Source of the DNA: Polyangium fumosum
GTDB lineage: Bacteria > Myxococcota_A > Polyangia > Polyangiales > Polyangiaceae
Reading direction: 5' to 3'
DNA: 64,000 nucleotides
NCBI RefSeq assembly: GCF_005144585.1
Contig: NZ_SSMQ01000041.1
Location: 46,790-110,789 of the forward strand
In this document: piece after piece, positions 29,394-36,881 of the stretch
How the letters are laid out: each line of letters opens with the position of its first letter
Position numbering within the stretch: the stretch's first letter is position 1
Notes under the pieces: model-generated
The model's database searches: none
What the model was told of the DNA's origin: nothing
What the model saw: the letters and a program-made list of their open reading frames with translations, nothing else
Translations under genes and position numbers: made by a program

Positions 29394-30212
29394 TCAGGGC
29401 AAGCGCGCCGTCGCCTTGGCTGTCAGGCGTTCGAGTGCGTCGAACGCGCACGGCTGTTGCCGCGGATTGAGGGTCATGACCATGGTGACGCGACCCTTTG
29501 CCACCGCCACACGGCACAACGAGCCCTCCACATGACGTTCTGCCACGTCGCCGAGGCCGGGCAGGAGTTTCGCCTGCGTCGCCTTCTCATGAGGCCCTCG
29601 GACCAGCTCCGCGGCTTCCGTCGCGGTCCGGTGCGATCGAAGGTAAACGATCAAGAACCGCCCATCGTCCGTGTGGAAGTCGCGACTGCAGGTCTCCGTC
29701 GAGGTCGGCTCATCGTCATCGGACGGCCTCATCGACAGGCCGAGGTCCGCTTGGATGTCCGCCGGCGCGAGCAATCGATCACAATCGAGGGGAACGCTCG
29801 GAAAGGGGTGACTCTCTTCGCAGGCGAGGACGTCGTCGCCTGTCTTCGCGGCGAGGAAGCAGGCGGCACGGCCTGCCCAGCGCTCCTTGTCATCCGCCTG
29901 CCCTGTCGACTCCTCCTCCAAACACCCCCGCATGAATTCTTGCTCTTTGCCTTCGTTCACGGGGCGCCCGTCTTTCGAGAGCTCCTGAGAAACGACGGCG
30001 CGCAGGTGCTCACACACCTCCCGCGGGCCCGCCGGTTGGGCTTGGGCTGTGGGAGCGACCGTCGCATTCGTGGCGTCCGCGGCGGGAGGAGGCGTGGTGC
30101 CGCCGCACGCGCTGCCAGCCGCTGGGAGCACGAGGGCCCACGCGAGGAGCCGAGGCCCGACGAACGTTCGCAGACGGGCGGTGCCAATGCATTGGGAGGA
30201 GCGGGTCATCAT
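29394..30212 (-). CDS. lipoprotein of unknown function
   Basis: 272 aa from ATG 30212 (a second ATG is the next codon). The leader ends LPAAGSACGG, a lipobox, then a Pro/Ala/Thr spacer. The mature protein has six or more Cys residues spread through it (REVCEHL, RGCLEE, AACFLAA, LACEES, DCDRLL, TCSRDF, PCAFD), suggesting disulfides in the periplasm or on the surface. The stop lies immediately beside the 43-bp repeat array. No family recognised. Confidence 0.75.
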   Translation of the reverse strand: MMTRSSQCIGTARLRTFVGPRLLAWALVLPAAGSACGGTTPPPAADATNATVAPTAQAQPAGPREVCEHLRAVVSQELSKDGRPVNEGKEQEFMRGCLEEESTGQADDKERWAGRAACFLAAKTGDDVLACEESHPFPSVPLDCDRLLAPADIQADLGLSMRPSDDDEPTSTETCSRDFHTDDGRFLIVYLRSHRTATEAAELVRGPHEKATQAKLLPGLGDVAERHVEGSLCRVAVAKGRVTMVMTLNPRQQPCAFDALERLTAKATARLP

Positions 30213-30400
30213 GGGGGCGCCATGGGTAGCACGGCGCACGCGCGAAGCACATCGTGGATTTTCGCCCGCCGTTTGGAGGACCGGCGCTTGCGATGGACAG
30301 GAGCGTCGTGGCACGCTGCGGCCTCGACCCCGGCGGCTTTGCGGCTCCCCCGCAGGCCGTCCGGCGTCCTGCAACCCTTCACGACCTGCCCCCCACTTCG

Positions 30401-30823
30401 ATGAGCGACATCCACAACCGAATCGCGGCCAGCTTTCATGCGCAGGGCCTGATGGCAACCCTCGGTGCAAAGCTCGCCTTGGTGGCAGATGGCGAGGTGC
30501 ACATCACGCTGCCTTTCTCCGAGCGGCATTCCCAGCAGAACGGTTATGTTCATGCGGGCGCCATCACGAGCATCGTCGACAGTGCTTGTGGGTATGCAGC
30601 GTTGACGAAGGCGCCGCTTGAATGCGATGTTGTCTCGGCTGAGTTCAAGATCAATTTCATGCGGCCCGCGCTCGGGGACCATTTCTTGGCGATCGGAAGG
30701 GTGCAGAATGCGGGAAAGCTCCTCACGGTCTGCACGGGCGAGGTCCGGGCGTTCTCTGGAGCTGGATCGGCCTACAAGGTGATCGCCCTCATGCAGGCCA
30801 CGATCGCCAACGTTCGGCCGTGA
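30401..30823 (+). CDS. PaaI-family hotdog thioesterase
   Basis: 140 aa from ATG 30401, just after a CCCCACTTCG stretch. Hotdog-fold features: NGYVHAGAITSIVDSACGYAA (shortened here) holds the catalytic Asp on the central helix, and SAEFKINFMRPALGDHFLA is the conserved beta segment. It would hydrolyse an acyl-CoA thioester in the cytoplasm. No fatty-acid or phenylacetate genes adjoin it; the substrate is unknown. Confidence 0.87.
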   Translation: MSDIHNRIAASFHAQGLMATLGAKLALVADGEVHITLPFSERHSQQNGYVHAGAITSIVDSACGYAALTKAPLECDVVSAEFKINFMRPALGDHFLAIGRVQNAGKLLTVCTGEVRAFSGAGSAYKVIALMQATIANVRP

Positions 30824-30973
30824 GGCATGACTTGATAGCGACGTTTCAGACGGCGGGCCGCTGCGCCCAGGCGGTTTTACAGACGGTGACGCCCAAAGCC
30901 GGGTCGTGAGGTTCGTCCGTGGCCAACCACCCCCTTGCCAAGAGTTCGTCCGAGGGTGTAGGATGCTCGTCCC

Positions 30974-32248
30974 GTGGTTCGTCCTTCCTCACGCGCGACT
31001 CTGCTGCTTCTGCTCACGCTTTCGGCTTCCACGATGGCGGCGGAACCCGAGACGTCTTCTGCTCCGCCGAACGAACCCAAACCCACGCGGGCGAGCCGGT
31101 ATCGCAAGTTGAGCCCTGAAGCGGAGGAGCGCTTCAAGTCGCGCGTTGCCGTGGGAGATCGAGCCCTCGAAGCGGGCCGGCTGAATGAGGCTGCCGATGC
31201 GTATTCGGAAGCCCTCTCGATGAAGCATGACCCTCGCCTGTCCGGACGCCTCGGTCTCGTCCTCTCGATGTTCCTGCCGGATCCACGAACCGATCTCGAA
31301 ATGGCATTTGCACTGCAAGTTGCCGTATCGGAGGCAGCCGGGATCTCGTCCGCCGAACGCAGGCAATTCTTCGAGGCGTACGAACGCGTGCGCCGACGCG
31401 TCTGTCGCCTCGATGTCATGACGAGCGACGTCGACGCCATGATCTCGATCGGAAGCGACAAGCGTGTTCGAAGCGAAGGTGCGTTTTGGACGTTCATTTC
31501 GCCTGGCGAGACGAAGGTCACGGCGACACTCTCGGGCCGAGAGGACCTGAAGCAGACCGCAGAATGCGTCGGCGGGAAGTCGATGCTCCTGCAATTCGAG
31601 TTTCCTGAGCCTGCCCAGGCTCAGCCGCAGGTCATCACGATCGAGAAGGAGCCGAAGGAACGACGGGTGGTTGTCCGCGAAGCTGTCCGCACGGCGCCTT
31701 CCTCGCAGGATCGAGAACCGTCGAACGCAACCGCGGATGCGTCGTCGTCTCGCCTTTGGGGTGGCATCGGACCTGTGATGGTATTGGGGGCGGCTCCTTC
31801 CGTGTCGGTCGGGATATCAGGTAGCGGCTATTATCGACGCAAGGAGTTCTCAGCCGTGGCAACGATTCGCGGCGCCTGGTCGTTGGGCGATACCCGTGGC
31901 CTGCCTATCGATACGTTCTCGGCGTCCGCGGTTGTGGGGCCGTGTGCACAATGGGGCTGGATGGATGGCTGCGCTTTCGGTGGTGTGACGTTTTGGGCGC
32001 ATTCGATGGCCGCCAACGACGTCTATTATTTGCGCTCTGGCACCAACGTTATCCCTTCTCTGGGCCTGGGTGCTGGGGCTACGTTTCCTATTACTCATAA
32101 GCTTTCGGCGAGACTCTTCGCCGACGCAACGGTACTAACTCGTGATCTGGTCGTTGATGTCGTTACGACGGAAGGCGACGTTGTTCCCGTGTGGCAGACC
32201 AACAGGGTCCTATTTTCTGTTTCCGCATCGCTCATGTTCGGGCGCTAG
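30974..32248 (+). CDS. secreted protein with helical N-terminus and barrel-like C-terminus
   Basis: 424 aa from GTG 30974. The signal peptide LLLLLTLSASTMAAEP has a signal peptidase I type site. Residues 45-130 are helical and TPR-like (GDRALEAGRLNEAADAYSEAL). Residues 140-210 look like a PEGA/carboxypeptidase-regulatory type beta domain (ISPGETKVTATLSGRE). From 260 to the end, amphipathic beta strands and a terminal hydrophobic strand (NRVLFSVSASLMFGR) suggest an outer-membrane beta-barrel or barrel-like sheet. It is 13 bases upstream of the next gene, so likely co-transcribed. Confidence 0.7.
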   Translation: MVRPSSRATLLLLLTLSASTMAAEPETSSAPPNEPKPTRASRYRKLSPEAEERFKSRVAVGDRALEAGRLNEAADAYSEALSMKHDPRLSGRLGLVLSMFLPDPRTDLEMAFALQVAVSEAAGISSAERRQFFEAYERVRRRVCRLDVMTSDVDAMISIGSDKRVRSEGAFWTFISPGETKVTATLSGREDLKQTAECVGGKSMLLQFEFPEPAQAQPQVITIEKEPKERRVVVREAVRTAPSSQDREPSNATADASSSRLWGGIGPVMVLGAAPSVSVGISGSGYYRRKEFSAVATIRGAWSLGDTRGLPIDTFSASAVVGPCAQWGWMDGCAFGGVTFWAHSMAANDVYYLRSGTNVIPSLGLGAGATFPITHKLSARLFADATVLTRDLVVDVVTTEGDVVPVWQTNRVLFSVSASLMFGR

Positions 32249-32261
32249 GAAGGCTATCGTC

Positions 32262-33416
32262 ATGCTTGTAGGTAAGCAACGGGCAGGGCTTCTCGTCTCA
32301 ATTGTCTTTGCAGGGCTAGGCGTCGGGGCGACGCTCGGCGCGAACGGATGTTCGACCGAACCCCTACACGTAGGCGTCTACTGTAAACCCGATGCAAGCC
32401 CCGACGCCGACACGAATGGCTACTGCTTCCCCGATGGCGGCAATGGGCTCGAACCCCTGTCGTGTGTCGCGCGAGGCGGGCAGTGTGTGCCGATGGGAAC
32501 GTCGGACTTCCGTGAGAAGGCCGTCCTTCTGTGGATGGGGGCGGAGGAAGAGGCTCCCGACTGTCCCGATCGAGCCGATACCGTGTTCTATACCGGGTTC
32601 GCCGATCTGTCGGTGCATGTGCAATGTGCGGCTTGCTCGTGCGGACCCGCGTCTTGCACGCTCCCCAGCTCGATCAACGTCGACGCCGCGAGCTTCTGCC
32701 AAGGCGCCAATCCCACGGAGTATTCAGGCCCGGAAGGTTGGGACGGTTCGTGCGTCTCACCCGCCGTGCTCCCCTCGGGAAGCTTCTCGTCGATCGAACT
32801 GGCGGCTCCCAGCGTGACGGGATGCGAGCCGATCGGGGACCCTGCCCCCAAGGCCCCGGGCTTCGCGCCTGGCCCGCCTGGTGGGCCCAAATCGTTCGCG
32901 AACGGCATCTCCTGGGGGAAGTACGCGAAAGCCTGTCATGGCACGGCAGAAGGGCGTTGCGAGTCCACGAGCGAGACGTGCCTGCCGAGCACCGAGCCAC
33001 CTCCGCCCGAGTTCAGGCAATGTGTGCAATATACGCTGCCGGTCGATGAGGCGAACCTGCCGCAATGTCCCGAGGCGTTTCCCGAGCGCGTCCTCGCCTA
33101 CCGGGGGACCACCGGGAAGGTCGAGTGCTCGCCCTGCGAATGCGGTGAGCCTACGGGAGCAAAATGCAGCGCAACCCTGTCGGCGTTCCAGGACGCGGTA
33201 TGCTCTGGCGTTCCCATGTCGCTATTCGAGAACGTGCCGGCTCTGGACGGGAGCTGCATCAACTTCGGCGCAGCTTCCTTCGCCCTCGGATCGATGTCGG
33301 CGAAGTGGACCGTCAACGAGCCCGGGACGTGTGAGCCGAAGGGTGGGGAGCACGTGGGAGAGGTGAAGGGCGTCGATCCGAGGGTCTTCTGCTGTCAGGG
33401 GTTGCCAGACGAGTGA
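32262..33416 (+). CDS. Cys-rich lipoprotein of unknown function
   Basis: 384 aa from ATG 32262; the longer frame from 32142 overlaps the preceding gene. The leader has LGVGATLGANGCST, a probable lipobox. Two related Cys-rich segments (VQCAACSCGPASCTL and VECSPCECGEPTGAKC) occur about 165 residues apart, each following PD(C)PDRADTVFY or PQCPEAFPERVLAY, so the protein is an internal duplication. It closes with CCQGLPDE. No enzyme motif seen. It lies 32 bases before the A1 reading frame. Confidence 0.7.
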   Translation: MLVGKQRAGLLVSIVFAGLGVGATLGANGCSTEPLHVGVYCKPDASPDADTNGYCFPDGGNGLEPLSCVARGGQCVPMGTSDFREKAVLLWMGAEEEAPDCPDRADTVFYTGFADLSVHVQCAACSCGPASCTLPSSINVDAASFCQGANPTEYSGPEGWDGSCVSPAVLPSGSFSSIELAAPSVTGCEPIGDPAPKAPGFAPGPPGGPKSFANGISWGKYAKACHGTAEGRCESTSETCLPSTEPPPPEFRQCVQYTLPVDEANLPQCPEAFPERVLAYRGTTGKVECSPCECGEPTGAKCSATLSAFQDAVCSGVPMSLFENVPALDGSCINFGAASFALGSMSAKWTVNEPGTCEPKGGEHVGEVKGVDPRVFCCQGLPDE

Positions 33417-33448
33417 GCCCGTAAAGGGATCATCGTTGGGCGGCAAGG

Positions 33449-34054
33449 GTGCATAGAAGACCGCAGTGGTTGCGAGCGCTCTTTTGCTTGGAGCCTGTCG
33501 AGCGCGAATACAGGCAGACAGAGGAACATCGACGGCTGCTCGAACGGCGCAGACGAGCCATCACAGGTGCAGAATACGAGGTCTGGCGCGGCCTGCTCCG
33601 CCGCCTCCGGGACCGGTTCCCGGATTGCGACGTGGAGAACGCGTTCCCGCATTTTTGGGGGGCAGGGCCGGTCGGGGCTCACGTGGGGGGCATCTGTCTG
33701 CCGACGCTCGCCCGGGACGTTGGTTTTCACTCGCTCGCCTTCGAGGTGAGCTTTCTCGTACCGTACTACGTCCTCCATAGTTACCGCTATCTCTACCTCG
33801 ACGAGCCGGACAGCTACGGCAATCTCTTCCCACCGGCGGAGCGGCGCTTCGAACTCACACCCGAGGAGCAACCCTATGCGGATGGGGTCGCACACGAAAT
33901 CGCAGTCGTGTATCCCGGGTACGAGTTCATGCCGCCCGAAGTCGGCCATGTCGTCGTTCCAGATGTTCAACACCATCTGCGGTATGCGGGTGAGGCCACG
34001 ATCTACGATTGCCTGATCGACGAGCAGGTGTTCCCGCGCAAAAAGGACGCCTGA
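33449..34054 (+). CDS. A1: chimeric, probably degraded copy of the A-type gene
   Basis: 201 aa from GTG 33449. The first 15 codons (HRRPQWLRALFCLE) are the tail of a B-type gene, identical to part of B1, fused in frame to an A-type protein from EYRQTEEHRR onward. From 33509 on it is almost identical to A2 (offset 1249 bases; I count only a handful of mismatches). Relative to copy 2, 134 bases are missing at the junction, removing the end of B and the first 22 or so residues of A. No good Shine-Dalgarno precedes the GTG, so it may not be expressed. Function of the family is not recognised. Confidence 0.55.
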   Translation: MHRRPQWLRALFCLEPVEREYRQTEEHRRLLERRRRAITGAEYEVWRGLLRRLRDRFPDCDVENAFPHFWGAGPVGAHVGGICLPTLARDVGFHSLAFEVSFLVPYYVLHSYRYLYLDEPDSYGNLFPPAERRFELTPEEQPYADGVAHEIAVVYPGYEFMPPEVGHVVVPDVQHHLRYAGEATIYDCLIDEQVFPRKKDA

Positions 34055-34332
34055 ACCGCACCCCGGCATCCTTCACGATGCGCAGACGGCCGCTCCGGTC
34101 CTCGACGAGGCGCCGAGCAGACCCATGGAGCCCTGCGTGGCCGGCGGACCCTGCCGGGGAGGGGGGAGACATGGTTCGAGCTGGCAAGCGCTGGTTTGCA
34201 TGGATGGTCGCCGCCTGTTGTGCGGCGGTTTCTGCGATTGCGCAGGCGGCACCGGGGGACGTCGAGGAGGAGACGGAAGAGGTTGCGGACGCTGAAAGTG
34301 CGTTCGTGGGGGCTGGCGGATTCTCGGCGGCA
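33509..34332 (+). repeat. direct duplication, copy 1 (A body through B leader)
   Basis: 824 bases matching 34758-35581 at an offset of 1249, with about six mismatches seen by eye. It spans most of A1, the 116-base A-B spacer and the first 54 codons of B1, and stops abruptly at GGCGGCA in the B gene. Confidence 0.9.
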
Positions 34333-34680
34333 CTCTTTCGGTTCGTTACAATTGTCCAGGATGACGGGACGGATAAAGCAGGCGGATGGCAAGCCGCCGC
34401 CACCACACTGAACTTCGTGGACGGGCGGCACCTGTTCCCGCAGGGATGGGCCTGTCAGGTGTTCGTCGGAATGCCCATCCGGCATTCGACGCATGGGGTC
34501 ATCTCTCCGCAGGAGGCTGCGCGGGTGACCTCCGTAGCCGCGACCAACGCTTCTACGATCGTGATGCATAGAAGACCGCAGTGGTTGCGAGCGCTCTTTT
34601 GCTTGGAGTTCGAGAAGGAACTGCTGGCGCAGTTGAACATGCAGAAGTCAGGGCTCGGCGCTAGTGTAAGCGCACGATGA
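34171..34680 (+). CDS. B1: secreted protein of the A/B array
   Basis: 169 aa. ATG 34171 follows GGGGGGAGAC. A basic, hydrophobic leader (MVRAGKRWFAWMVAACCAAV) ends either at AIAQA for signal peptidase I or at a VAAC lipobox; I cannot decide. An acidic stretch (DVEEETEEVADAES) comes next, then a domain of about 110 residues with GGWQAAATTLNFVD, WACQVFVGMPIRHSTHGVI and a C-terminal helix. The stop overlaps the A2 start (ATGA). Related to B2 over its length; no known family recognised. Confidence 0.75.
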   Translation: MVRAGKRWFAWMVAACCAAVSAIAQAAPGDVEEETEEVADAESAFVGAGGFSAALFRFVTIVQDDGTDKAGGWQAAATTLNFVDGRHLFPQGWACQVFVGMPIRHSTHGVISPQEAARVTSVAATNASTIVMHRRPQWLRALFCLEFEKELLAQLNMQKSGLGASVSAR

Positions 34681-35303
34681 AGCACTCGCCCGAGGCGTTG
34701 ATCGAGATCGCCCGCCAGTACTATCCCGGTATCGGCATCACGCCTTCCACGCCAGAGTACAGGCAGACCGAGGAACATCGACGGCTGATCGAACGGCGCA
34801 GACGAGCCATCACAGGTGCAGAATACGAGGTCTGGCGCGGCCTGCTCCGCCGCCTCCGGGACCGGTTCCCGGATTGCGACGTGGAGAACGCGTTCCCGCA
34901 CTTTTGGGGGGCAGGACCGGTCGGGGCTCACGTGGGGGGCATCTGTCTGCCCACGCTCGCCCGGGACGTTGGTTTTCACTCGCTCGCCTTCGAGGTGAGC
35001 TTTCTCGTACCGTACTACGTCCTCCATAGTTACCGCTATCTCTACCTCGACGAGCCGGACAGCTACGGCAATCTCTTCCCACCGGCGGAGCGGCGCTTCG
35101 AACTCACACCCGAGGAGCAACCCTATGCGGATGGGGTCGCACACGAAATCGCAGTCGTGTATCCCGGGTACGAGTTCATGCCGCCCGAAGTCGGCCATGT
35201 CGTCGTTCCAGATGTTCAACACCATCTGCGGTATGCGGGTGAGGCCACGATCTACGATTGCCTGATCGACGAGCAGGTGTTCCCGCGCAAAAAGGACGCC
35301 TGA
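34677..35303 (+). CDS. A2: unrecognised cytoplasmic partner, 208 aa
   Basis: Starts MKHSPEALIEIARQYYPGIG with the ATG inside the B1 stop (ATGA), implying translational coupling. No signal peptide. N-terminal third is helical and Arg-rich (EEHRRLIERRRRAITG); the middle holds conserved Gly/His/Tyr motifs (HVGGICLPTLARDVGFHS, SFLVPYYVLHSYRYLYLDE), and the end reads EFMPPEVGHVVVPDV. Related to A3 throughout. Coupling of a small exported protein with a cytoplasmic partner resembles toxin-immunity or cargo-chaperone pairs, but neither role is established. Confidence 0.72.
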   Translation: MKHSPEALIEIARQYYPGIGITPSTPEYRQTEEHRRLIERRRRAITGAEYEVWRGLLRRLRDRFPDCDVENAFPHFWGAGPVGAHVGGICLPTLARDVGFHSLAFEVSFLVPYYVLHSYRYLYLDEPDSYGNLFPPAERRFELTPEEQPYADGVAHEIAVVYPGYEFMPPEVGHVVVPDVQHHLRYAGEATIYDCLIDEQVFPRKKDA

Positions 35304-35581
35304 ACCGCACCCCGGCATCCTTCACGATGCGCAGACGGCCGCTCCGGTCCTCGACGAGGCGCCGAGCAGACCCATGGAGCCCTGCGTGGCCGGCGGACCC
35401 TGCCGGGGAGGGGGGAGACATGGTTCGAGCTGGCAAGCGCTGGTTTGCATGGATGGTCGCCGCCTGTTGTGCGGCGGTTTCTGCGATTGCGCAGGCGGCA
35501 CCGGGGGACGTCGAGGAGGAGACGGAAGAGGTCGCGGACGCTGAAAGTGCGTTCGTGGGGGCTGGCGGATTCTCGGCGGCA
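34758..35581 (+). repeat. direct duplication, copy 2 (A body through B leader)
   Basis: Second copy of 33509-34332, covering the A2 body, the 116-base spacer and the start of B2. Identity ends at the same codon of B, after which B1 and B2 diverge. Confidence 0.9.
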
Positions 35582-35932
35582 TATTTCCCATTCGTCACGA
35601 TCGTTGCTGATGATGGGGCGGGTTCAGCTGGCGGGTGGCAGTCGGCCATGGCCGTGCTGAATTTTGTCGATAGGCGGAATCTATTCTCCTCGAATGCTTG
35701 GGTTTGCCAGGTGGTCGTGGGGATGCCGATTCGGCATTCGGTCCATGGGGTGATCACTCCGCAGAGAGCTGCCACGGTCACGGCACAAGCAGCGACCTCC
35801 GCGTCCAGCATCGTGATGAAGAGCCAGCTGAACTGGCTGCGAGCGACCTACTGCCCAGCCTTTGCGGCCGAGCTGGAGGCGCAGCTGAACATGCGGATGA
35901 CGAGGGTCGGGGCTAGAGTAAACGCACAATGA
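35420..35932 (+). CDS. B2: secreted protein of the A/B array
   Basis: 170 aa, with leader and acidic segment identical to B1 (one silent change seen), and a mature domain that differs: FPFVTIVADDGAGSAGGWQ, NLFSSNAWVCQVVVGMPIRH. Conserved with B1 are the GGWQ, LNFVD, CQV-VGMPIRHS and AQLNM positions, so the mature fold is the same while sequence varies. The stop overlaps the A3 start as ATGA. Confidence 0.75.
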   Translation: MVRAGKRWFAWMVAACCAAVSAIAQAAPGDVEEETEEVADAESAFVGAGGFSAAYFPFVTIVADDGAGSAGGWQSAMAVLNFVDRRNLFSSNAWVCQVVVGMPIRHSVHGVITPQRAATVTAQAATSASSIVMKSQLNWLRATYCPAFAAELEAQLNMRMTRVGARVNAQ

Positions 35933-36552
35933 AGCACTCGACCGAGGCGTTGATCGAGCTCGCCCGTCAGTATCATCCTCCCCTCGGCGTCTACCCCCAC
36001 GAACCCGAATACAGGGAGACCGTGGAAGCGCGACGGTTGGCGGAGCGCCGCCAGCAAGCCGTCGCCGACTACCCGTCATGGCTCGCGTTCCTCGGCCGCC
36101 TCGGGAAACGGTTGCCTGACTGCGGCATCGCAAATAAGGTCATGTATCTGGCCAAGCTTCCAGAGGGCAACTGCTATGCGGCCGATCTATGGCTTCCTAC
36201 GCTCCCCAACGACGTCGGAGGCCACGCGCTCTGTTTTCAGGTGAGCTTCCTCGGTCCCTATTACGTCCTCTACAGCAGCCGCTTTTTATGGCGTGACGAG
36301 AAAGACGCATTTGGATACCGGCTTTCGGGACCTGGTGAGGAGCGCTTCGACCTCACGCCAGAGGAAAAAACGTACGCAGACAGGCTCGTGCCGGAGATTG
36401 AAGCAGGGTTCCCGGGGTACGAGTTGATGCCGCCCGAAATTGGGCACGTCGTCATCTCAGACCTCCAGCATGAGAGTCGCGTGCCGGGCGAGGCGACGAT
36501 CTATGATTGTTTGATCGACGCTCAATGGATTCCGCGCAAAAAGGACGCCTGA
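35929..36552 (+). CDS. A3: unrecognised cytoplasmic partner, 207 aa
   Basis: Divergent paralogue of A2 (shared: MKHS-EALIE-ARQY-P, Y-R-T-E-RRL-ERR, WLAFLGRLGKRLPDCGI, LWLPTLPNDVGGHALCFQVS and ELMPPEIGHVVI). Coupled to B2 by a 4-bp overlap. No signal peptide. Last complete member of the array; the sequence after its stop (GAACCTTACCCCGGA) still resembles the A1/A2 spacer start (GAACCGCACCCCGGC), after which homology is lost. Confidence 0.72.
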   Translation: MKHSTEALIELARQYHPPLGVYPHEPEYRETVEARRLAERRQQAVADYPSWLAFLGRLGKRLPDCGIANKVMYLAKLPEGNCYAADLWLPTLPNDVGGHALCFQVSFLGPYYVLYSSRFLWRDEKDAFGYRLSGPGEERFDLTPEEKTYADRLVPEIEAGFPGYELMPPEIGHVVISDLQHESRVPGEATIYDCLIDAQWIPRKKDA

Positions 36553-36592
36553 ACCTTACCCCGGAGCCATAGCGGATCAGCCCCGGCTGTAG

Positions 36593-36881
36593 CCTTCGCG
36601 CGAGGCTGTCGAGCACGACGGGGACACCTTCGGGTTGCGGAGCCTTTTTCAGGAAGACCCGTCGCCCACGGACGACATCCGGATCGAAGGTGAGACCCTC
36701 ACCCTGACCCACATGCTCGTGAAGCGAATGCCCGATGGCAGCATCTCCGACGTCTACGAGTTCGAGGACCGCTACGACCTGACGACGCTCACCGAGGAGC
36801 GCTGGACGGCCTATCTGGAAGGCTTCCGGCGCGCGTTTCCCGGGAGGCCCACCACGCCCAGCGGACGCTGGTCCACGAGAG
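36593..36881 (+). pseudogene. gene remnant between the A/B array and uvrC
   Basis: An open frame after a TAG at 36590 has protein-like composition (REAVEHDGDTFGLRSLF, TLTLTHMLVKRMPDGSISDV, DLTTLTEERWTAYLEGF) but no ATG/GTG start; a TTG at 36635 is the only option. The frame runs on into the 3' end of uvrC on the other strand (to 36916), so the original C-terminus is probably lost. I read it as a truncated relic of unknown family. The rest of 36553-36881 holds nothing else I can name. Confidence 0.4.

Noticed and set aside
33449..36552. Insertion sequence or phage as the source of the tandem duplication
   Set aside because: No transposase, integrase or terminal inverted repeats were found at the duplication borders.
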